NCBI RefSeq assembly: GCF_023091745.1
Contig: NC_068912.1
Span: 70,791,067-70,855,066 of the forward strand
Source: Budorcas taxicolor
Lineage: Eukaryota > Chordata > Mammalia > Artiodactyla > Bovidae
Direction: 5' to 3'
Length of the DNA: 64,000 bases
Below are positions 1 to 11,860 of the stretch, in pieces. The notes beneath the pieces are model-generated. The model saw nothing but the letters and a program-made list of their open reading frames with translations. It did not search any database and was not told the origin of the DNA. The translations under genes were made by a program, and so were the position numbers. How positions within the stretch are numbered: the first letter of the stretch is position 1; each line of letters begins with the position of its first letter.

Positions 1-909
1 GGTGTCATCTTTGTATCTGAGGTTATTGATATTTCTCCTGGCAATCTTGATTCCAATCTTGATTCCTGGAATCAATTCCTCCAGCCCAGCTTTTCCCATG
101 ATGTACTCTGCACATAAGTTAAATAAGCAGGGTGACAATATATAGCCTTGACATACTCCTTTCCTAATTTGGAACCAGTCTGTAGTTCCATGTCCGCTTC
201 TAACTGTTGCTTCTTGATCTGCATACAGATTTCTCAGGAGGCAGGTAAGTCTGTTATTCCCATCTCTAAGAAATTTCCAGTTTGTTGTGATCCACTCAGT
301 CAAAGGATTTGGCATAGCCAATAAAGCAAAAGTAGATGTTTTTCCAGAACTCTTTTGCTTTTTTTGATGAACCAGCATATGTTTGCAATTTGATCTCTGG
401 TTCCTCTGCCTTTTCTAAAACCAGCTTGAACATCTTCAAGTTCATGGTTCATGTACTGTTGAAGCCTGGTTTGGAGAATTTTGAGCATTACTTTGCTAGC
501 ACGTGAGATGAGTGCAATTGTGTGGTAGTTTGAACAAACTTCGGCATTGCCTTTCTTTGGGATTGGAATGGAAACTGACCTCTTCCAGTCCTGTGGCCAC
601 TGCTGAGTTTTCCAAATTTGCTGGCATATTTAACAACATCAATTTTGGGGGATTTGAAATAGCTCAACTGGAATTCCATCACCTCCATTAGCTTTGTTCA
701 TAGTGATGCTTCCTAAGGTCCACTTGACTTCGCATTCCAGGGTATTTGGTTCTAGGTGAGTGATCACACACACCATCATGATTATCTGGGTCATGGAGAT
801 CTTTCCTGTGTAGTTCTTCTGTGTATTCTTGCCACCTCTTCTTAATATCTTCTGCTTCTCTTAGGTCCATACCATTTCTGTCCTTTATTGTGTCCATCTT
901 TGCATGAAA
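1..909 (-). mobile_element. BovB LINE fragment, reverse transcriptase part, cut by window edge
   Basis: Read on the minus strand this is the BovB polyprotein from the linker before the reverse transcriptase into the palm. Recognisable pieces include GFRKGRGTRDQIANI and the QEYTEELHRKDLHDPDNHDG linker. Homology stops at about 909, a typical 5' truncation. The 3' half of the element lies beyond the left window edge. Frameshifts break the frame into pieces of about 60 residues, so it is not functional. Confidence 0.93.
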
Positions 910-954
910 CTTGGTAGAATAATAATTAACAAATAGTGTAGGAATAATTTAATT

Positions 955-1430
955 GCCATATATAAAAATATAAAGGATTTTTCTTGTAAAATTAATTTTT
1001 TCAAAAAATTTAAGTATAGTTAATTTATAATATTAAGCTAGTTTCAGGTATACAGAATAGTGATTCAGAGTATTTTTCCAGATTATACTTCATTATAGGT
1101 TATTAAAAGCTAATGGATATAATTCCCTGTGCTAAATAGCATACCTTTATTGCTTATCTATTTTATATATAATAGTTTGTACCTGTTAATCCTATATCCC
1201 TAATTTGTCTGTCCTCCCTTCCCTCTCCCTTCTGATAACCACAAATTTGTCTCTGATAACTATGGTTTTGTTTCTGTTTTGCATATACTTTTATTTGTTT
1301 TAGTTTTTAGATCCGATATATAAGTGATATCATATAGTATTTGTATTTCTCTGTATGACTTACTTCTCTAAGTATAATATTTCCTAGGCCCATCCACATT
1401 GCTGCAAATGCCAGTATGTCATAAAAAATA
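955..1430 (-). mobile_element. Old L1 3' end (3' UTR) fragment
   Basis: The antisense of this stretch resembles the 3' UTR common to artiodactyl L1s: a stretch reading 'ttccctgtgctaaatagcat', then the region that reads 'aagtgatatcatatagtatt' and 'ggcccatccacattgctgca'. The A-rich tail of the element lies at the low-coordinate side. It is diverged and carries no reading frame. The exact subfamily is not assigned. Confidence 0.7.
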
Positions 1431-2447
1431 TATACATAAAGTTATATCCTTATTACAATCCCAAACTAAATAATCTCTAAATGGAATAAATATTTAAAAG
1501 TAAAAATACAAAAGCAATAATGTCAGAATAAAATGATTCATCTTTTTATAATCCCAGAGTTGGGAAGAATTTTTTTTAGCATTGTATAAAGAATAGAATC
1601 CCCAAATACTCACTGGTTTGATCACTTTAGAATTAAAATTTTCTGAACAGAAAATGACACTAATAAATAAAAGTAATATACAAATGATAAGCTGGAAAAA
1701 AACATGATAAAGAAAAATTCACTGAAATTATTCCTTCCAAATTAAATGGAGTAAAATTCTATATGGCAAGTGCATACCTACAGAATAATGTAAAAAGAAT
1801 ATGAGCAAAGAAAAAGATAATAAAGATAAGTCACAAAGTAAAAATAAAAGTGGTCACTGTAAAGAAGTTATCTTTTATTAATGATAAATCTAAGTCAAAT
1901 TTGCATGTTTCATAATACAACTATATTATCTTATTTGTTGAGACATTTCCAAAGAGTTTAAGGTTTACAAAGTCATTTAAGTTTATAAATTTTTAAAGTT
2001 AATTATCAAACTGTGACATAATCAGAGGTAAGAGCCAATGAGCCATAGGATATCATTTAGAAGGGGATATTAATAATTTTGTAGCATAATGGAAAGAAAA
2101 ATTACAGTAATAGGTTGGGAACTTATCAGGAAAGGGGCCTGTAGCAAATTTAGCTTACTTCAAGTGAAGGAGAGAAGAAGCAAAAGGACAGCTGTCTGAA
2201 AGTGTACAATAAGACTATGGTTTCAGAATTACAGCAAAAACCATGATCATGCCAGAAAACCTATCTTAAGAAATGGTGGTATAAGTGCCTATAGTATGGA
2301 AAATGAACTGGATGAAAATAAATTAAGGACATAAACTTGAGCCAGTTTTCTTCTTGTCATAAAATCAGTATTCCCCTCTGAGTCAGTTGCCAGGAAAAAA
2401 AAAAGGGAGGGGGACCAAGAAACTTTGAATACCAAAGAGAACTGAGC
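1431..2447. other. AT-rich DNA, no feature recognised
   Basis: About 1 kb of AT-rich sequence with short A and T runs. I see no long reading frame, RNA gene or repeat I can name. A purine-rich patch sits at about 2395-2415. Confidence 0.5.
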
Positions 2448-2645
2448 TGAAGAGTGTGTGTTCTCAGCTGCTTAGTCATGTCTGATTCTTTGTGATCTCA
2501 TAGACTATAGCCTGCCAGCCTCCTCTGTCCATGAGATTTTCCAGGTAAAAATACAGGAATGGATTGCCATTATCTCCTCCAGGGGATCATGCCAACCCAG
2601 GGATTGAACCCATGTCTCTTGCATCTCCTACAGGGTACCAGGTAT
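2448..2645 (-). mobile_element. Bov-tA SINE
   Basis: Antisense copy of the tRNA-derived ruminant SINE. It starts with the BovB-like tail (cagctgcttagtcatgtctg) and ends near the tRNA-like head (cccagggattgaacccatg). About 200 bp, diverged, with the extreme 5' head lost. Confidence 0.88.
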
Positions 2646-3198
2646 ATTTCTAGTCTTTCCATGATATAATTCAGAGAGGAATACTCCTTTCAGTCCTTGG
2701 AAATGTGGACACAGTATCTTTATACACAGAGCAAAAGGTAAATTCCACATTGTATATTTTAACCAAAGAAGTTCTGTGGTTACAGTGCCAGCTGTTCTCT
2801 AACTAGTGCCAGAGGGTCAGGATAACATGAAGATATATGAATATGAACTGCTGAGGTGGAAATATGATTATGAAAAACATTTTTCAATAAGAGAAAAATG
2901 GATATTTCATTGAATAATATTAACAATAAAGGAATTTTTACTTACATTTGTATTTCTATTTGTCTTATAACCCTTATGAGAAAGTCAACATATTGTATAT
3001 TACAGTTCTTAGGTATGCATGTGGAATCAACAGAATTGACATTTGCAAGGAGATGTTAAATCATGCCAAGAGTTACCATCTCGTATAATTTATAGGTATC
3101 TCCCTTATAAGTTTTTCCTCATTTCTATCTATCTCAGGTTTAAGTCACTTCATTCTCCTTTATTAACCTCAGTATACAAAGTATTTGCTGAGTAGTAC
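2646..3198. other. AT-rich DNA, no feature recognised
   Basis: About 550 bp without a recognisable gene or repeat between two SINEs. Confidence 0.45.
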
Positions 3199-3410
3199 GG
3201 GCTTCCCAGGTGGACCTAGTGGTAAAGAATGCCTGCCAGTGCAGGAGACATATGAGATGCAGGTTTGATCCCTGGGTTGGGAAAATCCCCTGGAGAAGGA
3301 AATGGCAACCCACTCCAGTATTCCTGCCTGGAGAATCCCAAAAGAAGACTGTCAGGCTACAGTCCATAGCATCACAAAGAGTCATACACAACTGAAGCAA
3401 CATAGCACAC
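3199..3410 (+). mobile_element. Bov-tA SINE, nearly complete
   Basis: Begins with the tRNA-like head 'gggcttcccaggtgg', carries the box-B-like 'ggtttgatccctgggttggg', and ends in the BovB-derived tail with 'agagtcatacacaactgaag'. The head descends from a tRNA gene but is not a functional tRNA. Confidence 0.93.
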
Positions 3411-3741
3411 ATAGTCTGTCATGAGCACTTCATAGTTCCAGTCCCTGTGCCTTTTCCACATGTATTATGCTCTTAGGTAAATCATCTGCTCAGTTCTGTC
3501 ATTTCCTAGTGAGCTCTCTGGTGACTCAGGCAACCCTCACAGTTTCACAGCTTTAATTATGTGTTAATATAGCATTCACTTGCTACTTTTTAAAAATAAT
3601 TCTGAAATTTCTGGATTTAAAAAATTTTCTTATCATGTCTATGGAGTCAAGCACAGTTTGTGATGTCACAGGTTTTTCCAGAAAGGAAGTACCATGGCAG
3701 TTAAGTGTACAAAAGTTTTAATGGGAAGTAACACTCTTTAA

Positions 3742-3965
3742 GGGCTTCCCAGATGGCACTAGTGTTCAAAGAGCCCACCTGCCAATGCAGGAGACATAAG
3801 AGACATGGGTTTGATCCCTGGGTTGGGAAGATCCCCTGGAGAAGTACATGGCAACCCACTCCAGTATTCTTGCCTGGCGAATCCCATGGACAGAGGAGCC
3901 TGGCGGGCCATACTCCATAGTGTCACAAAGAGAGGGACATGACCGAAGAGACTTAGCATGCACAC
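3742..3965 (+). mobile_element. Bov-tA SINE, nearly complete
   Basis: Full head-to-tail copy starting 'gggcttcccagatgg' with box B 'ggtttgatccctgggttggg'. A possible imperfect target duplication is aacactctttaa at 3730-3741 against aacacttcaaag at about 3969-3980. Confidence 0.93.
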
Positions 3966-4267
3966 AGAAAACACTTCAAAGGAAAATGGAAGAAATGGAG
4001 AGTCAAAGTTTCTGCCAACCAACCAGGAGCTCTGAAGCAAAGTCTGTCTCTATCTGAAAGTCTAATAATGACCAGTAATGGCCAGGTCCTTGTAACACTG
4101 CCTTAATCAGTAATCACCTAAAGCTGGCCCAGAGAATAATATGACCTCAACTTGAAAGCAGGGGTGAACACTGAACAGCTAACAGCTGGAGCTGTCAGCT
4201 AGCCACATCCCTTGCATCTGAGTAGCTACAAATGTTGTCTCATATTACCCTACTGTGACTCTGTCCT

Positions 4268-4327
4268 CAGTTCAGTTTAGTTCAGTCACTCAGTCGTGTC
4301 TAACTCTTTGCTATTCCATAGAGTGCA
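4268..4327 (-). mobile_element. Short BovB 3' tip, inverted relative to its neighbour
   Basis: About 60 bp of the BovB 3' terminus in antisense: ttcagtttagttcagtcact, then a diverged 'gtgtctaactctttgc' and 'ccatagagtgcat'. It abuts a plus-strand BovB with no spacer. Confidence 0.75.
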
Positions 4328-4800
4328 TGACATTCTTTGCCAACTAAAGTCCATCTAGTCAAAGCTATGGTTTTTCCAGTAGTCATGTATGGATGTGAGA
4401 GTTGGAATATAAAGAAAGCTGAGCCCCAAAGAATTGATGTTTTTAAACTGGTGTTGGAGAAGACTTTGAGAATCCCTTGGACACCAAGGAGTTCCAACCA
4501 GTCCCTCCTAAAGGAAATCAGTCCTGAATATTCATTGGAAGGACTGATGCTGAAGCCCCAACACTTGATCACCTGATGTGAAGAGCTGACTCATTGGAAA
4601 AGACCCGGATGCTGGGAAAGATTGAAGGTGGGAGGAGAAAGGGATGATAGAGGATGAGATGGTTGGATGGCATCACTGACTCGGTGGGACATGAGTTTGA
4701 GGAAGCTCTGGGAGTTGTTGATGGACAGGGAAGCCTGGTGTGCTGCAGTCCATGATGTCGCAAAGAGTTGGACATGACTGAGCAAGTGAACTAAACTGAT
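4328..4800 (+). mobile_element. BovB 3' fragment
   Basis: 5'-truncated BovB carrying the C-terminal part of the polyprotein: VKAMVFPVVMYGCESWNIKK, then a diverged SNQSLLKEISPEYSLEGLML. It ends in the 3' tip near 4800. The frame is broken downstream of about 4576. Confidence 0.93.
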
Positions 4801-5391
4801 TTAATTATGTGAACTTATGTGCGTATGTATTCACTTATGATGCTTATGTGTAAATCTAACTAATGACAGCAATGGTACAAAGCATAATTAGCATAATTAG
4901 AAATTAGAATTACTTTCTTATTAAATGGCACTTAATTGTACCTGTGAAGCTGTATAGTGTTAATTTAAGTGAACTTGGATGAGTTAGAAGTTTATATTGC
5001 AAACTGTGACAACAATTAAAAAGATTTTAATAAAGGATTAATGGTATTCTAAGAAAGGAGAGAAAATGGAATTATATAAAAAATGCTCAATTAAAATTAC
5101 AGAGGTCGGAAATAGTATAGAATACAAGAATGAGAACAGAAAAAGGAAGGAATTCAGTAACAATTAGGATAAATATTAATCCAACTATATATAGCCACTT
5201 TAAATGATGATCCAAGTGCATGTTATATATAAGAAACTTACTTTAATTATTAAATACATATGTAGATTAAAAGTAAATGGTCAAGGAAGGATATACCATG
5301 TTAACATTAATTAAAAGAAAATGGAAATAGCTATGTTAAGTTCAGACAGAGCAGACTTCACAGCAAGGGAAGTTGTCAGGCATAGAGGAGT
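4801..5391. other. AT-rich DNA, no feature recognised
   Basis: About 590 bp of AT-rich sequence. I see no gene, RNA or repeat I can name. Confidence 0.45.
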
Positions 5392-7056
5392 ATTTGTTGT
5401 TATTGTTCAGTTGCCAAGTCATGTCATGTAGACCCCATGGACTGCAGCATGCCAGGCTTCTGTGTCCTTTACTATCTCCTGGAGTTTGGTCAGACTCATG
5501 TCCATTGAGTCATTGGTGCCATCCTCTCATCCTCTGTTGCCCCCTTCTCCTCCTGCTCTCAGTCTTTCCCAGCATCAGGGTCTTTTTCAGTGAGTCGGCT
5601 CTTTGCTTCAAGTTGCCAGAGTATTGGAGCTTCAGCTTCAGCATCAGTCCTTTCAGTGAATATTCAGGGTTGATTTCCTTTAGGATTGACTGGATGGATC
5701 TCCTTGCTGTCCAAGGGACTCTCAAGAGACTTCTCCACAGTTCGAAAGCATCAGTTTTTTGGTGCTCAGCCTTCTTTTTGGTCGAACTCTCACATCTGTT
5801 ACATGATTACTAGAAAAGCCATAGCTTTTACTATATGAACCTGTGTAGCAAAGTAATGTCTTTACTTTTTAATACACTGTCTAGTTTTGTCATAGCTTGT
5901 TTTTCAAGGAGCAAGCAACTTTTAATTTTGTGACTGCTGTCACTATCTGCAATGATTTTGGAGCCAAATAAAATAAATTCTGTCACTGTTTCCATTTTCT
6001 CCCCCTGTCTGTTGGCCATGAAGTCATGGGATGGGACTGGATGCCATGATCCTCGTTATTTGAATGTTGAGTTTTAAGCAAGATTTTTCACGCTCCTCTT
6101 TCACCTTCATCAAGAGGCTCTTTAGTTCCTCTTTGCTTTCTGCCATTAGGGTGGTCTCATCTGCATATCTGAGGTTATTGGTATTTCTCCTGGCAGTCTT
6201 GGTTTCAGCTTGAGCTTCATCAAGCTGGCATTTCACATGATGTACTCTGCATATAAGTTAAATAACCAGGGTGACAATATATAGCCTTGATGTACTCCTT
6301 TCACAGTTATGAACCAATCCATTGGTCCATGTCCCCTTCTAACTGTTGCTTCTTGACCTGCATACAAGTTTCTCATGAGGCAGGTAGAATCATCTGGTAT
6401 TCCCATCTATTGAAGAATTTTGCAGTTTGCTGTGATTCACACAGTCAAAGGCTTTAGCATAGTTAATGAAGCAGAAGTATATGGTTTTGTTTTCTTTTTT
6501 TTTTTATTTCCCTTGCATTTTCTATGATCCAGTGGATATTAGCAATTTGATCTGGTTCCTCTGCCTTTTCTAACCGATCTTGTACATCTGGAAGTTTTTG
6601 GTTCACGTACTGTTGAATCCTAGCTTGAAGGATTTTGAGCATTATCTTGTAGCACGTGAAATGAGTGCAATTGTTCTATAGTTTGACCATTCTTTGGCAT
6701 TGCCCTTCTTTGGGGTTGGAATGAAACTGACCTTTTTTAGTTCTGTGGGTATTCTGGGTTTTCCAAATTTGCTGGCATACTGTGAGTGCATCACTTTAAC
6801 AGGATCATCTTTTAGGATTTGAACTAGTTCAGCTGGAATTCCATCCTGTCCACTAGTTTTGTTGGTAATAAGGCTTCCAGTGTCCCACTTAACCTCACAC
6901 TCCTGGACGTATGGCTTTGGGTGAATGATCACACACTCATGGTTATCTGGGTCATTTAAATCTTTTATGTACAGTACTTCTGTGTATTCTTGCCACCTCT
7001 TCTTAATATATTCTGTTTCTAATAGGTTTTTACCATTTCTGTATTTATTGTGCCCA
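5392..7056 (-). mobile_element. BovB LINE, 5'-truncated, most of the RT half
   Basis: Antisense BovB from its 3' tip (about 5392) through the thumb/C-terminal domain, the palm (NNLRYADETTLMAESKEELK, where the usual YADD reads YADE) and the linker, ending at the segment matching 'tgcccatctttcc'. A T-run insertion interrupts it at about 6490-6512. Many frameshifts; not functional. Confidence 0.93.
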
Positions 7057-8272
7057 TCTTTCCAGTAGACTTTGCATTTTCATTCCTAATTGATACAGAT
7101 TTACTCAGCTTTTTTGTTTCTTTTCCAAACTTTCCATTTTATTTTTTCCGTTTTCTTTTTTCCCTGTAGCTATTTCAAGCTTGATTTTTCTTTTTAAAAA
7201 CCTAGTAAGCAAAGTAACTCTATAGCCTACATCAGTTTAAATAACTCAGGTCTTTAGTACTGGTCACTGTATTTGAAATTTTATTTTATGGAATTTTGGA
7301 CTCTAGAAGGAAGATAGTTTCCTCCAGATAGTATTTCCATTTGCTCTCACCAAGTTCCATCAATACTGGTCTAGCTGAAATTTCAAAACTTGAGATTTTA
7401 TGAATTATTCAAGTTTCATTTTTGTTTACTACTGTTCGCTTACATTTTAGCATGTAGTCTTTTGAATTCCCAGTTAAATGTGGACAACATCCTCTCCTTG
7501 GGTGGACATGGGCTTTGATAATTGACTCTCAACCTCCTGAGCCACCAAATCTGTACTTTAGTTTAAAAAGTTGTTTCTCCAGATAATCTCAGAACAAAAG
7601 CTGCTTTTAGTGCTGGGCCTACCTTGCTGGGGTTTTCCCTTCTCTTAAATTTTGACCTGATAAATCCTGACTTTCTTGATAAATCTCTCCTGCTTTTCAA
7701 AAGAATTTTTAAAAATTCTTTTATCTGGAATTTTTAAATTTCAGAATTGGCCCAAATTTCTGTTCTATCAACTGTGAGTGTGTGTTGACTCTATATATTC
7801 CCTTTCTGTTATTAAATAACTGGAACAGTTTTTTTTTTTTTTTTCCCAATAGCTATTGTCTTATTTTCTTAGAGTGTGTTTTAAATCTCAAATCTAATTT
7901 ACTTTACATTGATTTTATAATTTAAAGGGTTAACTGTATTACTCAGTGTTTCTTTTTGCAGTCACTGCCACAATAGTCTGTATCTTACACATTATTGTTT
8001 GCTATGGAGTAACTATTATGTGTTTGGTGGAATATGTACCCAATAATTGTCATTATTCTTTTATTTTACAGTTGAATTCTGATAATGTTTTATCTCAGCC
8101 TTAAAATAAATGGTTTTATAGGTTTCTCTCTCAGTTTTAAGTAGTATAGCTTGAAACTTGATTCATTATAACTTTTTAAATGCCACTGATAATTTGTGTT
8201 GGAGATTCAGAGTAATAAAACATATTAAAATTCTATTAATGAGTTCAAATGAAATTTCTTAAAGTGTATATG
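7057..8272. other. Unassigned DNA, possibly old repeat
   Basis: About 1.2 kb rich in T on the plus strand, with a pure T run at about 7829-7845. Its texture (long pyrimidine tracts, no frame) resembles decayed LINE antisense, but I cannot match a family and see no gene. Confidence 0.35.
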
Positions 8273-9165
8273 CTTCAGTTCAGTTGTTCAGTCATGTCCA
8301 AATTTGCAACCCATGGACTGCTAGGATTCCCTGTCCATCACCAACTCCTGGAGCCTACTCAAACTCATGTCCATTGAGTCAGTGATGCCATCCAACCATC
8401 TCATTCTGTGTTGTCCCCTTCTCCTCCCACCTTCAATCTTTCCCAGGATCAGGGTCTTTTGCAATGAGTCAGTTCTTTGCATTACATGGGCAAATTATCA
8501 AGTGTCAGCTTCAGCATCAGTCCTTTGAATGAATATTCAGGACTGATCTCATTTAAGATTGACTGGTTTAATTTCCTTGCATTTCAAGGGACTCTAAAGA
8601 GTCTTCTTCAATGCCACAGTTCAAAAGCATCAATTCTTTAGCACTCGGCTTTCTTTATACTTTCACATCCATACATGACTACTGGAAAAACCATAGGTTT
8701 GACTAGATGGACATTTGTTGGTAAAGTATTGTCTCTGCTTTTTAATATGCTGTGTAGTTTGATCAAATTTTTCTTCCAAGGAATAAGTGTCTTTTAATTT
8801 CATGACTGCAGTCACCATTTGCAGTGATTTTGGAGCCCCCCCAAATAAAGTCTGTCACTGTTTCCATTGTTTCCCCTTCTATTTGCCGTGAAGTGAAGAG
8901 ACAAAACATGGTCCCCTGGAGAAGGGAATGGCAAACCACTTCAATATTCTAGCCTTGAGAACCCCTTGAATAGTATGAAAACACAAAAAGATAGGACACT
9001 GAAAAATGAATTCCCCAGGTTGGTAGGTACCCAATTTACAACTGGAGATCAATGGATAAATAACTCCAGAAAGAAGAGACAGAGCCAAAACAAAAACAGT
9101 ACCCACTTGTGGATGTGACTGGTGATGGAAGTAAACTCTGATGCTCGAAAGAGCAATATTGCATA

Positions 9166-11860
9166 GGAACCTGGAATATAAGGTCCATAAATCAAGGCAA
9201 ATTGGAGGTGATCAAACAAGAGATGGCAAGAGAGAACATGGACATTTTAGGAAACAGTGAACTAACATGGACTTGAATGGGTGAATTTAACTCAGATGAC
9301 GATTATATCTACTATTTTGGGCAAGAATCACTTAGAAGAAATGGAGTAGCCATCATAGTCAACAAAAGAGTCCGAAATGCAGTAACTGGATGCAATCTCA
9401 AAAACGACAGAATGAACTCTGTTCATTTCCAAGGCAAACCATTCGATATCACAGTAATCCAAGTCTTTGCCCCTTCAGTAATGCTAAAGAAGCTGAAGTT
9501 GAATGGTTCTATAAAGACCTACAAGACCTTCTAGAACTAACACCCCGAAAGGATGTCCTTTTTATTATAAGGGACTGGAATGCAAAAGTAGGAAGTCAAG
9601 AAACACCCGGAGTAACAGGCAAATTTTGCCTTGAAGTAAAGAATGAAGCAGGGCTAAGGCTAATAGGTTTTGTCAAGATAACACACTGGTCATAGCAAAC
9701 ACCCTCTTCCAACAGCATAAGAGAAGACTCCACACATGGACGTCACCAGATGGTTGACACTGAAATCAGATTGATTATATTCCTTGCAGCCAAAGATAGA
9801 GAAGCTTAATACTGTCAGCACAAACAAGACCAGGAGCTGACTGTGGCTCAGATCATGAACTCCTTATTGCCAAATTCAGACTTAATTGAAGAAGTAGGGG
9901 AAACCATTAGACCATTCAGGTATGACCTAAATCAGATCCCTTACGACAATACAGTGCAAGTGAGAAATAAAATTCAATGGATTAGATCTGATAGACAGAA
10001 TGCCTGAAGAACTATGGATAGAGGTTTGTGACATTGTGCAGGAGGCAGGGATCAAGACCATCCCCGGGAAAAAGAAATGCATAAAGGCAAAATGGTTGTC
10101 TGAGGAGGCCTTACAAATGCTGTAAAGAGAAGTGAAAGTGAAAGGAGAAAAGGAAGGATATACCCATTTGAATGCAGAGTTCCAGAGAGTAGCAATGAGA
10201 GATAAGAAAGCCTTCCTCAGTAATCAATGCAAAGAAGCAGAGGAAAACAATTGAATTGGAAAGACTAGAGATTACATCAAGAAAATTAGGGATACCAAGG
10301 GAGCACTTTATGCAAAGAAGGCCACAATAGAGGACACAAATGGTAAGGACCTAACAGAAGCAGAAGATATTAAGAAGAGGTGGCAAGAATACACAGAAGA
10401 ACAATACAGAAAAGATCCCTATGACCCAGATAATCACGATGGTGTAATCACTCACCTAGAGCCAGACATCCTGGAAAGCGAAGTCAAGTGGGCTTTAGGA
10501 AGTATCACTATGAACAATGCTGGTGGAGGTGATGGAATCCCAGTTGAGCTATTTCAAATCCTAAAAGATGATGCTGTGAAAGTGCTGCACTCGATATGCC
10601 AGCAAATTTGGAAAACTCAGCAGTGGCCACAGAACTGGAAAAGGTCAGTTTTCATTCCAGTCCCAAAGAAAGGCAATGCTAAAGAATGTTCAAACTAGTA
10701 CACAACTGCACTCATCTCACACGCTAGTAAAGTAATGCTCAAAATTCTCCAAGCCAGGCTTCAGCATTACATGAACCATGAACTTTCAGATGCTCAAGCT
10801 AGATTTAGAAAAGGCAGAGGAACCAGAGATCAAATTGCTAACATCCATTGCATCATCAAAAAAGCAGGAGTATTCCAGAAAAACATCTACTTATGCTTTA
10901 TTGACTATGCCAAAACCTTTGACAGTGTGGATCATAACACACTGTGGAAAATTCTGAGAGATGGGAATACCAGACCACGTGACCTACCTCCTGGTAAATC
11001 TGTATGTAGGTCAAGAACCAACAGTTAGAACTTTACATGGAACAACAGACTGGTTCCAAATTGGGCAAGGAGTACATCAAGGCTGTATTTTGTCACCCTG
11101 CTTATTTAACTTACATGCAGAGTACATAATGTGAAATATCAGTCTGAATGAAGCACAAGCTGGAATCAATATTTCTGGGAGAAATATCAATAACTGCAGA
11201 TATGCAGATGACACTGCCGTTATGGAAAAAATCAAAGAACTAAAGATCCTCTTGATGAAAGTGAAATAAAAATGTGAAAAAAGTGGCTTAAAGTTCAACA
11301 TTCAGAAATCTAAGATCATGCCATCCGGTCCCATCATTTCATGGCAAATAAATGAGGAAACTGTGGAAACAGCCGCAGATTTTTTTTAGGCGGGTTGGGT
11401 GGTGGGGGGCGGGGGCTCCAAAATCACGGCAGATGGTGACTGCACCCATCTAATTAAAAAATTTTGCTTCTTGGAAGAAAAGCTATGACCAATCTAGAGA
11501 GCATATGAACAAGCAGAGATGTTACTTTGTCAACAAAGGTCCATCTAGTCAAAGCTATGGTTTTTCCATTAGGCATGTAAGGATGTGAGAGTTGGACTCT
11601 AAAGAAAGCTGAGCACCGAAGAGTTGATGCTTTTGAACTGTGGTATTGGAGAAAACCCTTGAGAGTCCCCTGGACTGCAAGGAGATCCAATCAGTCCATT
11701 CTAAAGGAAATCATTCTTAAATATTCATTGGAAGGACTGATGCTGAAGCCAAAACTCCAATACTTTGGCCACTTGAAGCAAAGAACTGACTCATTGGAAA
11801 AGACCCTGATCCTGGGAAAGATTGAAAAAGGGAGGCAAAGGGGATGACACAGGATGAGAT
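9166..11860 (+). pseudogene. BovB endonuclease/reverse transcriptase ORF remnant
   Basis: Decayed single ORF of the BovB. Endonuclease landmarks: the GTWN motif at about 9166, the SEL(K)W position at about 9255, (G)DWNAKVGS at about 9570-9596 with the first Gly changed to Arg, and the SDHEL motif at about 9847-9862. Reverse transcriptase landmarks: FIDYAKTFDSVDH at about 10897-10935, QGCILSP at about 11077-11097 and YADDT at 11201-11215. The frame is broken many times, including an in-frame TAG at 10696-10698. Surviving open pieces are about 60-100 residues. The catalytic YADD and the SDH His are still spelled out, but the protein cannot be made as one chain. It is RTE clade by these motifs and their order. 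Confidence 0.9.
11392..11415 (+). other. G-quadruplex-type motif inside BovB
   Basis: Four runs of at least three G with loops of 2, 4 and 1 bases (GGG-tt-GGG-tggt-G6-c-G5). It lies where related copies have a short G run before 'ctccaaaatcac'; here the run has expanded. Confidence 0.5.

Noticed and set aside
3199..3280. tRNA-like sequences with box-B motifs at the heads of Bov-tA SINEs
   Set aside because: They belong to SINEs, continue into BovB-derived tails and lack a foldable full cloverleaf; not tRNA genes.
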